NCBI GenBank assembly: GCA_003427395.1
Contig: BFEA01000410.1
Location: 1,071,536-1,094,641, forward strand
Length of the DNA: 23,106 nt
Source of the DNA: Chara braunii
Lineage: Eukaryota > Streptophyta > Charophyceae > Charales > Characeae
Reading direction: 5' to 3'
Positions 1-7,640 of this stretch are shown one piece after another; within the stretch, counting starts at the first letter, position 1, and each line of letters opens with the position of its first letter. The position numbers were made by a program, and so were the translations under genes. The notes beneath the pieces are model-generated. The model was given only the letters and a program-made list of their open reading frames with translations, searched no databases and was not told where the DNA came from.

Positions 1-65
<65 letters not shown>
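1..65. repeat. (GA)n microsatellite at left edge
   Basis: About 32 perfect GA dinucleotides open the window and stop at 'gagagcttcc'. The sequence that follows differs from what follows the GA tract in the LTRs ('gagagtttac'), so this does not look like the end of another LTR copy of the same element. Starting exactly in a simple repeat suggests an assembly break. Confidence 0.95.
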
Positions 66-68
<3 letters not shown>

Positions 69-199
69 CCAGAACTCTCTACATATCAAACAAATGTGTT
101 TCTGCGGTCATATTTTTTCTTCTTCAGTTTTTGGGACTGCGTGTCAAACAGATCCATTTCTGCTTTCATGTTTTTTCTTGCCTACGCTTTGAAGAGACG
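66..199. other. Unassigned non-coding flank
   Basis: T-rich sequence between the microsatellite and the hairpin. Short open frames occur but show no recognisable motif. I see no gene here. Confidence 0.5.
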
Positions 200-341
200 A
201 CCTTCTTCGCTTGCCGCAAATTGCAATGAACCACACGCCTGTTCGCTCACAGTCCTTGGCTGCAGCAATGCCACGGTACACTTCAACTTGTAGAACTAAA
301 AGGCGTGTGATTCATTGCAACTTGCGGCAAGCGAAGAAGGT
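200..341. repeat. 41-bp inverted repeat (foldback) with short direct repeats
   Basis: Positions 200-240 are the reverse complement of 301-341 with only two mismatches, separated by a 60-base loop. The right arm is followed by further direct copies of its core (attcattgcaacttgcggc) at about 310-329 and 345-364, and a decayed one at about 371-392. The unit could be a small foldback transposon end or a hairpin-forming transcript. The arms contain no coding signal. Confidence 0.85.
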
Positions 342-424
342 GATTCATTGCAACTTGCGGCAAGCGTGTGATTCATTGCAAACTGTGCAACTTGTGGGTT
401 TATCCTATGAGCCCTACACTTGGA

Positions 425-473
425 GTAGTTGTAGGAAGAGGTAGCAGCTGTAGGCTATGGAGGTGAGGGAGAT
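425..473. repeat. Left half of duplicated host target sequence
   Basis: This segment ('gtaggaagaggtag...gtgagggagat') is repeated almost exactly at 9883-9930. There it runs straight on into 'ggacctctagccgggc', which is also what follows the 3' LTR at 9622. The 9.1-kb LTR element is therefore inserted inside one copy of a host repeat. The uninterrupted copy at 9883-9990 shows the empty site. Confidence 0.85.
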
Positions 474-612
474 TGTTGCATGCTGAGCCTGCACACGGGC
501 CCAGTTTCGGGGGCCTGACGGTTGCTGGGGGCCCCCAGGTCGCACAACACTCAGACATGCACTCTGGAGGCCCACGGCCGACCTGAGGGCCGCAGGATTC
601 GATTTGAGGAGC

Positions 613-716
613 ATTATTTTATTTATTTTAAATTATTTATTTATTTATTTGCTGTCCTATTTCGGCATTGTTTCGGACTTGCAGTTCGTCCGAACAGACT
701 TTCGGTCTGTTCGGAC
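613..716. repeat. AT-rich segment with hairpin, only in 5' LTR
   Basis: The 3' LTR runs from 'gatttgagaacgcag' directly into 'gacaaaggc', whereas the 5' LTR has about 100 extra bases between the same flanks. The extra block is an ATTT-rich run followed by a perfect hairpin at 688-716 (12-bp stem, 5-base loop). It is either a small insertion in this LTR or a segment lost from the other. Confidence 0.7.
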
Positions 717-888
717 AAAGGCCACGTTTTGGGCCTTCTTCATTTGCAGTCAGGCCCTTTCGGGCAAGGTACGTGTTCGTCCAGTAGCGGACACTCCCTG
801 ATGCATCAGCAGGGAGGGCCTGGACATCCAGTAGGGACCCAGGCAGGCCATTTCAGGCCAAGGACCAGAGGCACACAGAGAGGCCCAG

Positions 889-902
889 CGCTACTTATAG
901 CT
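889..902 (+). promoter_or_regulatory. Candidate TATA box of the LTR promoter
   Basis: 'ctacttatag' at 891-900 lies upstream of the intron-like segment. The matching site in the 3' LTR is 'gtatttatag' at 8761-8770. The same position and similar sequence in both LTRs suggest the U3 promoter. It is only a motif match; the transcription start is not visible. Confidence 0.35.
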
Positions 903-1113
903 GGGCCAGGCCAGGGCAGACACACAGTTCGAGTAGCTCACTTCTTGGGCAACATGCTGCTGGAACAGCGCGACACGGTGCTGCGTTAGGGAGTAGAGGC
1001 GTAGGTAGAGCGAGGGGCGGAGGCCACCCTGCAGCGGTTATTTGCACGTACCTGGGCGCCATAGCCGAGATCCGCGCTGGCGACCTGCCACATAGCGGCG
1101 GCCACCTCCGCAG

Positions 1114-1204
1114 GTGAGGACAGCGAGGAGGACAACTCCATCTTCTTCTTCCTTATCTTCCCTCTTCCTTCCTCCTCTCCCCACTTTCTTCTTCTTCTTC
1201 TTCT

Positions 1205-1209
<5 letters not shown>
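1114..1209 (+). other. Intron-like GT-AG segment inside the 5' LTR
   Basis: A strong donor context (cgCAG|GTGAGGA) is followed 96 bases later by a long CTT-rich polypyrimidine tract ending ttctttCAG. The same arrangement is kept in the 3' LTR at 9046-9132 (CACAG|GTGAGGA ... tttcAG). The purine (GA)n run directly after the acceptor resembles a splicing enhancer. It would lie in the transcribed leader if the TATA site at 893 is used. Splicing itself cannot be shown from sequence. Confidence 0.5.

Positions 1210-1265
<56 letters not shown>
1209..1265. repeat. (GA)n tract in 5' LTR
   Basis: About 57 bases of GA directly after the acceptor-like CAG. The 3' LTR has only about 31 bases at the same position, so the tract has changed length since insertion. 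Confidence 0.95.
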
Positions 1266-1268
<3 letters not shown>

Positions 1269-1719
1269 ACAGGCAGAGGTTACATCGGGCTATGAGCCAA
1301 AGATCTGATTCGACATTTTTGTGGCAGACATCGATTGGACATTCGGCGGAGAGACTATTTTTGGACTTCGCTATCGCGATCTTGGTCTTCCCTCCTCTCC
1401 ATCTTCGTCTCGCCTCTCCCCCATCTCCTCATCCGTGGAACCTCTCCATGTGCGTGCTCAAGGAGGGACCTTTCCTCTATGTATGCGGTCCCTCCTGTCC
1501 CTCTCAAATGTGTGGTGCATGATGGGGTGTAATGTCAGTATCTGTCAGGTCAGGTCATATCTTTAAGTCTTTTGTTGCACTATATTGTGCTATTTTCGTA
1601 TGTATCTGGATGTACATTGATTGTTGATGCTTCACTGACCGTGTATTGTCCATTCACGTCCTTTTCATCACTTAGCAGATCCTTGCCTCCATATACATCA
1701 CTTGACTGAGCATGTATCA

Positions 1720-1735
1720 ATTGATATCGGAGCCA
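1720..1735 (+). promoter_or_regulatory. Primer binding site, initiator tRNA-Met type
   Basis: Directly after the LTR end (gtatca) comes 'attgatatcggagcca'. This resembles the common plant LTR-retrotransposon site complementary to the 3' end of tRNA-iMet (tggtatcagagcc), with two transitions. It would prime minus-strand DNA synthesis. Its position one base after the LTR supports the LTR boundary. Confidence 0.75.
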
Positions 1736-1778
1736 CACGTCGTGAAATAGGACTGCCTGATCTGACGCCCGAATAGGG

Positions 1779-1817
1779 AATCAATCAATTGATTGATTGA
1801 TTGGTTGGTTGATCGAT

Positions 1818-1849
<32 letters not shown>

Positions 1850-2012
1850 CGATTGATCGACTGATTGATTGATTGATGGATTGATCGATTGATTGATTGA
1901 TTGATTGATAGATGGATTGATTGATTGATCGATAGATTGATTGATTCATTGATTTGATTGATCGATGCATAGATTGATTGATTGATTGATTGATTGGTCG
2001 ATTGATTGATTG
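1779..2012. repeat. (TGAT)n tetranucleotide repeat in element leader
   Basis: About 230 bases of TGAT units with scattered GATC, GGTT and ATAG variants. They lie between the primer binding site and a run of 22 A. On the minus strand the tract reads as a long Ser-Ile-Asn-Gln repeat, which is a by-product of the tetranucleotide and not a gene. Confidence 0.95.
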
Positions 2013-2035
2013 GCCACAAACTCTGCCTAGCTGTC

Positions 2036-2057
2036 AAAAAAAAAAAAAAAAAAAAAA
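2036..2057. repeat. Poly(A) run of 22
   Basis: A run of 22 A follows the TGAT repeat and 'ctctgcctagctgtc'. It may be a slippage product or the tail of a retroposed fragment. I see no target duplication that decides this. Confidence 0.9.
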
Positions 2058-2149
2058 TCTTTACAAATTTCGAAATTCTTCTTGGCACTTTGTTTTTTTA
2101 ATTCCGAATTACGTGGTAATGCGAGGAACAAGCTCTCAAGGGGCCCTAT

Positions 2150-2740
2150 CAGACATCACATGATCTGGGCTAAGGCCCCCGCAAGCCAAGTGCCCGCCCT
2201 AAGTGAAGGCAGGCCTGAATATTCGTCAGAGGCAAAATTCGACATTTCCATATGTGGGTATTCAGGCTCTCGCAGCACGCCAGTTGGTTGGGTAGACGCG
2301 TGAGCCTCACAAAGCTCCGTCATACAGTTGGCCCAGGCCTTGACAGTTGTGACTGGGCACATACACACAAAGCAGGGCCGATACATTGGGAAGCATCGGC
2401 CTTTTTCAAAAGCAGTACCGCCGACGCACCTGCCTGGGAGCCCTGCACAGATGCAGCAAACAGCCCAAGTCCGGAGACTCAGGCCGTGTCCAACTGAAAA
2501 GGGCCCAGGCCCTGAACTGTAGTCTCGGGCCTGGGCGCAGGGTCTGACGCCCAACCGGAAGCTACTGGAAGCTTCCAGCCAGGCCACACGCAGCGTTCAG
2601 GAGGCTGCCACTTCCACAAAAGGAAGAGAGCAGCCCAGGCCAGGCATTCTGGCCAGTGCAGGCAATGCGGAAGTGCTGCTGCGCTATCGCTCGATGCTGC
2701 ACTGCTGCCAAGGGCGCTGACGGGGCGCGTAGTGGTGAAG
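2150..2740 (+). repeat. Interspersed repeat in the leader, related in inverse to 11455-11600
   Basis: The stretch around 2190-2310 (containing 'taagtgaaggc' and 'agttggtt') aligns with the reverse complement of about 11455-11600, with moderate divergence. The sequence onward to about 2740 is GC-rich, full of 'gcccaggcc'-like words and without coding motifs. It interrupts the leader between the primer binding site and gag, so it is probably a separate mobile-element fragment, perhaps part of a solo LTR. The ends are not resolved. Confidence 0.5.
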
Positions 2741-3000
2741 TGGGGCGCAGGTAGCTAAATTTTCTAATTATGAAACAGAATTCTATTTCCAATATAAAAA
2801 TCGATTTTATGGTTTCATGATAGAAAATGTTTGTCTTCTCATACTGCGAATGATATGGCAACACCAAAAGACAAGAAAAAACGATCCCTGTATTTCAATA
2901 CAACGATCTATACAATCGGCTTTTCCATTTTTGGAACAGAAAATCACTCATTGTATTTGGATTATACATGGAAAAATGGAAGTTTTTCATACCATTCAAC
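2741..3000. other. AT-rich unassigned segment before gag
   Basis: A clear drop in GC compared with both sides. It contains a 10-bp inverted repeat (TTCCATTTTT at 2923-2932 against 2972-2981). Open frames cross it but I recognise nothing. It may be another insertion or part of the leader. Confidence 0.4.
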
Positions 3001-3782
3001 AATTAATGGCCAGGCTGCTGGGCGCCAGGGGGAAGGAGGGCGATCAGGTGGTCTTCAGGGAAGGAGGCGAGTGTGGGGTAGTCAAGGTTCGAACACACAA
3101 GATTGAGATCTCCCAGCTGCATACGAAGATCAGTTGGGCTGATCTCACGGCAGCATGGCACATGTGGTCCCAAGTGGAACCGCCCGAGCTTCAGGCGATG
3201 GAGCCTTGCCGAGCACAGATTGGATCGCTGAGTACCGACGCTTGGCATCCACGCCAAACTTGCCGATCCATTTCACTGGTGTGAAGCACTACTTCATTAC
3301 AAGGTCGTGCCCGACATTGCAAAATGCCATAACGCAGGTTGCAGAAAGACTCACTACGAGTGAACTATCATTCAATAAGGCCTCACAGATCATCGTGACG
3401 AACATCGAAGCCCGCATCGCTGGCCCTTCGTCTTCCTCAGGCCAGAGGAGAGATCCGCATCGGCCGAAAGTGGCCGTGGTTGCAGCAACAACGCCGACCG
3501 ACTCTAACGAGGCTGCTTCCTTAAATGAGGGAGACAGGTTAGCAGCCGCCCGGGAGGGTGGACGCGCGGCCAAAGGTCGCGGGCACGACAAATCGAAGAC
3601 AAGCACTCTTCATCCCCCGGGCCCGGTGCAACAGCTCCCGAACCTTGGCTCCATTACTGCATCTCGGAGGCGGTATACAAGATCCGTACGAGGTACCGAT
3701 ATTGTTTGTGGTGTAACAACGATGCACACGACACCGCGGGCTGTCCCATGAAAGCCAAGGGGAAGTCCCTTCCGAGAAAGTG
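3001..3782 (+). pseudogene. gag (capsid and nucleocapsid) remnant
   Basis: Gag would form the virus-like particle that packages the element RNA. At least three frames are needed to read it. About 3001-3170 includes the words 'ISWADLTAAWHMW'. 3218-3610 begins 'DWIAEYRRLASTPNLPIHF' and continues through 'FNKASQIIVTNIEARI', a retrotransposon-capsid-like helical stretch. 3661-3782 holds a nucleocapsid zinc knuckle. The knuckle is intact as CX2CX4HX4C (CLWCNNDAHDTAGC, 3703-3744) and is followed by Lys/Arg-rich residues to a stop at 3780-3782. The frame changes between 3160 and 3218 and again between 3610 and 3700 show it is dead. The start is not clear because a repeat precedes it. Confidence 0.75.
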
Positions 3783-4200
3783 AGTACCACCAAGAGTGAT
3801 ACGGCAGCACTCTCGACGCCTTCGGAACCGGCTGCTTCGCGAGCGACCTCCCTTAGTTCCGAGGCACATGCGGAAGTCGTAAGTCCTCTTCTCTATCCTT
3901 TAGAGGATTATGCTGCCCTTTCATTCCAACACTAGGTTCTCTAGCTCAAGGACAATGTGTGTGCGCGGTTTCATCTCCGTCTGGAAGAGGCGACATTTCA
4001 TCGTCTTTAAGTGGTGCTTCAAGGGATTCGGCACGCGAGTTCAACGCAGAGGTCTTGGACCCGTTGTCGCCCGAGGATTTTGCATGGCTTCCTCTCGCCT
4101 CCACAGGCCGCGTACCGGGACCGCAACACGCAGCACTATGCACCCATCTTCACACACATTTGTCCTTCTATGCACCACCAACTTCATTGAGGGATGACGA
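3783..4200 (+). pseudogene. gag-protease spacer remnant
   Basis: Ser/Ala/Thr-rich low-complexity coding-like sequence links the zinc knuckle to the protease. The frame starting near 3959 is open into the protease and reads 'FNAEVLDPLSPEDFAWLPL' on the way. This is typical of the unstructured gag-pol spacer. No domain is recognisable. Confidence 0.45.
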
Positions 4201-4700
4201 AGTCGTGGTGGGGGACCTTCTTGCGTATATCACCAAGGTGGCTCACGAGTTCCACACGCAGCGGTACGATGACAACAACACACCACTCCTTTATGTCTGC
4301 ATCCAAGTTGGGCAAGTGTCCTGGAGCGCTTCGCTGGATAGCAACACGACTCATAATTTCATGAGCCAATTCTTATTCAAAGGGACGACCTTGGCGCACA
4401 AGTTTGAAGGAAGCCACTTCCTATGGCGGTCAAGATGTCGGACAGTCGTACGCAACAACTCCTTGACCGCTACATTGAGCCGTGCTGGTTTATTTCGCAC
4501 CACATGCATGCGAACCGGGCACGTTTGACGTCTTGAACATGAACTTCGACATCATTTTGGGGATGCCTTGGCTCACGAGTGTGCACCACATGGTCAACTT
4601 CCATCGACGGACACTTACCATTCGTGTCGCTTTTGGCGCCGCAGTGTCGTGCACTATTTCTCTTCCGCACCCTTCGACCCGCTGCCAACTTGTAACGGCT
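4201..4700 (+). pseudogene. Aspartic protease (PR) remnant
   Basis: PR would cut the polyprotein. The active-site region reads 'ASLDSNTTHNFMS'. The catalytic Asp (codon 4337-4339) is kept, but the usual D-S/T-G-A/S core has become D-S-N-T, so the Gly is lost. After a frameshift the C-terminal part follows at 4482-4600 with 'VYFAPHACEP' and 'FDIILGMPWL', the conserved ILG-x-x-WL end of Ty3/gypsy proteases. Two frames are needed. The Gly change and the frameshift both predict no activity. Confidence 0.75.
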
Positions 4701-4954
4701 AAGTCTTTTCAGTCCACTTGCGCTTACGACTGGACCAACAAGATAGGCCTTTGTTTTCTTCAGACCGTCGCGGCGACCGAATCTTCACCTATGTCTTCAG
4801 ACCCCCGCGTGGTGTGGTTGCTTGACGAGTTCGCCAACGTCTTCGAGCCTCCTACCGGTGTGGTGCAAGATCAGCCGATCTCCCATGGTATCATTCTTGA
4901 CATCGGTGTCGTGCCTCCGAAAGGTCGCATCTATCGCATGAGCACAAGCGGTTA
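4701..4954 (+). pseudogene. Protease-RT linker and RT N-terminus
   Basis: Same frame as the end of the protease. It contains 'LLDEFANVFEPPTGV' and 'PISHGIILDIG', then 'PPKGRIYRMS', the conserved lead-in to the fingers of Ty3/gypsy reverse transcriptase. The frame stops at 4953-4955, just where the homology is broken by the next block. Confidence 0.75.
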
Positions 4955-5365
4955 ACAGGCACCCCCACTTTTCAGCCCTGGTTAACCCCTTCAACCCTGA
5001 AAAGTGCATTGGAGATCATTTTTTTTCAGTTTTTTCTATTTGTTTTTTTTGCCCTGTTTTATTTTTGGTCAAGGTCTATGTGTGCCAAGTTTGGTGTTTG
5101 TTGGGGTCTTGGAGTTGACTGTTTTGGCTAGCCCTGAAAAATCCTGAAAATGCTGAAAACTGAAATGAGTGAATTTTGCATGAAAACACACTTTTGCCTT
5201 GCTGTTTTATAGCTTTTTAAAATTCTTTTTTCAATTTTGTTTTTTTTAAGTAGTTAGTATGATCTCCACTCTATGAATTGGTGGCAAGTATGGTTAAAAT
5301 GACCCTTGGGTTTTGTTATAAATGGCTTGACAAGTGGTCTGAAAATTGAGGCCTTCGTTACCCGT
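4955..5365. mobile_element. AT-rich insertion replacing the RT fingers
   Basis: About 410 bases of T/A-rich non-coding DNA sit between 'RIYRMS' and 'MDLKSGYHQ', where about 75 RT codons are expected and are absent. The block contains a perfect 10-bp inverted repeat (CACTTTTCAG at 4966-4975 with 4997-5006), two GTTAAC sites (4951, 4981) and many tgaaaa words. Short words such as 'gggtcat...ccaa' recur in inverse in the AT-rich middle of the 6120-6614 insertion, so the two may be distantly related. No clear terminal repeats or target duplication are visible. Confidence 0.5.
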
Positions 5366-5995
5366 CTCTTGTATGGATTTGAAGTCGGGCTATCATCAAA
5401 TTTGGATACGCCCGCAAGATCGCTACAAATCCGCGTTCAAGACGCGGTATGGGCATTTTGAGTGGGTTGTCATTCCTTTGGCCTCACCAATGATTGGACG
5501 ACTTTTCAAGCGGCGATGACCAACGAGTTCCGGGCGATGCTGGACCCGTTTGTGCTGGTCTACTTGGACGACATTCTCGTCTATAGCCGGACCTTGGAGG
5601 ACAATCTCGAGCATCATCGACGTGTGTTGGAGACGCTCCGTCGCGCCAAGTACAGAGCCAACTATGACAAGTGCGAGTCCGTTCATCAAGAGCTATTTGG
5701 GCCATTTCGTTACACCAGAGGGCTATTTGGGCCATTTCATTACATCATTAGTCCATTGTCATACAAGATTCAACCCGTCCAAGAGTGGCCGGAACCGAAG
5801 AACATTACGGATGTCCGCTCATTTCTCGGCCTAGCCTCTACTATCAAGGCTTTATCAAAGGGTATTCGAAGATCACGGCTAATTGACCAAGCTTCAATGC
5901 GGGATAGGCCGTTCGCCTTCAACGACGATGCGCGGGCTTCATTTTTGGCCCTCAAAAGCCGCCTTGCTATCCGCGAAGGTTTTACGCATCTATGA
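5366..5995 (+). pseudogene. Reverse transcriptase (RT) palm and thumb remnant
   Basis: RT would copy the element RNA to DNA. The sequence reads 'MDLKSGYHQIWIRPQDRYK' then 'YGHFEWVVIP'. A one-base loss near 5474 forces a frame change before 'FGLTN'. The catalytic motif VYLDDILVYS is intact (YLDD at 5561-5572). Next come 'LRRAKYRANYDKCE', another frame change, then 'YLGHFVTPEG', the connection 'WPEPKNITDVRSFLGLA', and 'FAFNDDARASFLALK'. The fingers are missing (see 4955-5365). A 30-bp duplication at 5692-5746 repeats the YLGHF segment. At least three frame changes make it non-functional. Confidence 0.9.
5692..5746. repeat. 30-bp tandem microduplication in RT
   Basis: 'ctatttgggccatttc' occurs at 5693 and again at 5723, a period of 30 bases that keeps the frame and would add ten residues. 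It duplicates the conserved YLGHF-V-T region of the RT thumb. Confidence 0.85.
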
Positions 5996-6119
5996 CCCGC
6001 TTCTGCCGACTCACGTCACTACCGATGCATCCGGCTATGGCATTGGTGTCGTCCTCGAGGAACATCATGGCGTGGTTTGGCACCTGGTCAAATACTTTAG
6101 CAAGGAGGTGCCGCCGTGC
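5970..6119 (+). pseudogene. RNase H, N-terminal part
   Basis: RNase H degrades the RNA of the RNA-DNA hybrid. This part reads 'VLRIYDPLLPTHVTTDASGYG', followed by 'GVVLEEHHG' and 'KYFSKEVPP'. The first catalytic Asp (in TDAS) is kept. The domain is then split by the insertion at 6120-6614 and resumes at 6621. Confidence 0.85.
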
Positions 6120-6614
6120 TACGAATCCCCCGCGGCCGCGGTCACCGCGGGCATGACTGTGGACTGCGGTCGTGACCGCGGGCCCGCGGTCATGAAAAAA
6201 AAAATAATAATAAAAAAAAAAAAATCAGAAAAAGCTGAAAAAAATATATGTTATGCCAAACAATAAACTGAACAACTTTTGCCTTGGGGTCATATCCAAA
6301 CTCGTTACCAAATTTGAGATAAAAAATAAACAAAATCCTTCATTTTTCTTACTAAAAGAATAAAAGTGAAGAACTTTTGCCTGAGGGATTTCTGTTTTTC
6401 ATTTTTTTTAAATCCGAAACGAAGTCAAAAAATAAAACTAAAAATATGCAGTTGTAGATCGCAAAAAAACCTTCCGCACTTGGCCCATTATCCTACGAAT
6501 TAAAAATGTCGGGGTTTTCCGACCGCACTCGGCCGCGGGCGGTCGGCCCCTGCGGTCGAGGTCATGACCGCATGCGGTAAAATGACCCGCGGTCATGACC
6601 GCGGGTGATACATA
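6120..6614. mobile_element. Foldback MITE inserted in RNase H
   Basis: A 495-bp non-coding block breaks RNase H. The 10-bp word GCCGCCGTGC is present on both sides (6110-6119 and 6615-6624) as a likely target duplication. The ends are related in inverse: TACGAATCCCCCGCGG at the left against TATGTATCACCCGCGG read inward from the right, 13 of 16 matching. Both ends are packed with CCGCGGTCATGACCGCGG-type palindromes, including a perfect 22-bp one at 6584-6605, around an AT-rich middle. Non-autonomous hAT or Mutator-like elements give 8-10 bp duplications; which superfamily is unresolved. Confidence 0.75.
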
Positions 6615-6620
6615 GCCGCC

Positions 6621-7030
6621 GTGCACTCAATTGATGACACATGGAAGGAGGAGTTACTGACCTTCATACATGCACTTAAGCGGTGGCGACATTTTCTTGT
6701 TGGTCGAAGTCAATTCCGATGGGTAACGGATAACAGTCTATTGGTCTTTTACAAGACCCAAGACACGGTTAATAGCGTCATCGCCCGTTGGATGGCTTTC
6801 ATTGACCAGTTTGACTTTTTCCCGGATCACAATCTTTCACAGCGCCCGGACCTTTGTACTGCGGTCTACTCAACATTTGGCTTGCGAGACAACTTCATCT
6901 GTGGCTACCAAGTCGACCCCGAGTCTTGCGACAAGTACTCGAATTGCTCCCCTCCAAATCCGACGCCATCACACTATCGCATCCAAAAGGACTATTTGCT
7001 ACTTTATTTGCAGGGGAAGGATCTTCTTTG
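6621..7030 (+). pseudogene. RNase H, C-terminal part, and linker
   Basis: Continues the split RNase H with 'SIDDTWKEELLTFIHALKRW', 'FRWVTDN' (the conserved T-D-N/H motif) and 'YKTQDTVNSVIARWMAFIDQ'. The expected Ala-Asp-Ala-Leu-Ser-Arg stretch near 'FFPDHNLSQRPD' is missing, about a dozen codons lost in frame. This stretch opens a 490-codon frame (6621-8093) that looks long but is not a single protein, because its middle is out of frame. Confidence 0.85.
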
Positions 7031-7270
7031 TGTGCCAAGCGACTCACACTTGCATACGCGGCTTCTTAGCAAGTTCCACGACGCTCCCGCCCTCGAACAC
7101 TTTGGAGTCAATCGTACGATTGGCAGACTTTGCAAACGCTTTTGGTGGCCCGACCTTCTCGACAACGTCACACGCTATTGCGAGCCATGCAAGGTTTGTT
7201 GGTGTTGCAAATCCCGCAACCATCGTCCATTTGGCGAGCTGCGACCATTTTCCGGTCCCCTTAGGATGCC
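7031..7270 (+). pseudogene. Integrase zinc-binding (HHCC) domain
   Basis: Integrase inserts the DNA copy into the genome. The HHCC domain reads 'FHDAPALEHFGVNRTIGRL', 'RFWWPDLLDNVTRYCEPC' and 'KVC', so both His and both Cys ligands are present. It follows the spacer 'YLQGKDLLCVPSD'. The frame is shared with the RNase H end. The frame is lost near 7262, just before the catalytic core. Confidence 0.88.
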
Positions 7271-7640
7271 CGGGAACCGATTGCCATGGACATCACCCAG
7301 CCGTTTCCCAAGCACAAGACCAGTATGGGTGGGATTCTCATGGTGGTCGATCGACTCACCAAGTTTGCCATGTTTTTGCTTGGCAGGTATCATGCCAAGG
7401 CACCGGAGTTGGCTGAGGTTCTTTACGCCGGTTGGAGTTGCACCAAGGTTTATACCAAGGAGATCGTTTGTCACCGCGACACTTGGTTCATGTGCGACTT
7501 TTGGTTGGCTCTCATCAAACGCTGGGGCTCATCTCTCAAGCCGAGTTCGGCTCGCCACCCACAAACCGATGGCCAGACGGAGGGCACATCAACCCGCACA
7601 GGTTCTTCTTCGCACACTCATTCGTCCCGACCAAAAGAAT
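7271..7640 (+). pseudogene. Integrase catalytic core (DD35E), inactivated
   Basis: The core lies in a different frame from its flanks. It reads 'MDITQPFPKHKT', 'VVDRLTKFAMFL', 'ELAEVLYAGW' and 'SLKPSSARHPQTDGQTEG'. The first catalytic Asp is kept (7289-7291) and so is the Glu (7580-7582). The second Asp is a His (codon 7472-7474, 'VCHRDTW', where C-D-R-D is expected). The spacing from 7472 to the Glu is exactly 35 residues, confirming the alignment. A frameshift on each side and the Asp to His change make it dead. Confidence 0.88.

Larger units (their letters stand above)
474..1719 (+). repeat. 5' LTR (1246 bp)
   Basis: Matches 8444-9616 from the TGTTGCATG start to the terminal TGTATCA. It contains a TATA-like site near 893, an intron-like GT-AG segment at 1114-1209, a (GA)n tract at 1209-1265 and a 3' part that aligns closely with the other LTR. 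Compared with the 3' LTR it carries an extra AT-rich block of about 100 bases (about 613-716) and a longer GA tract, and lacks the 70-bp duplication seen at 8891-9030. Confidence 0.92.

Noticed and set aside
522-989. 155-codon plus-strand frame in the 5' LTR
   Set aside because: It crosses the LTR-specific AT-rich block and the hairpin, and the frame is not kept in the 3' LTR.
1717-2088. Minus-strand 123-codon frame rich in Ser-Ile-Asn-Gln repeats
   Set aside because: It is only the translation of the (TGAT)n microsatellite; four-base units give a periodic peptide in any open frame.
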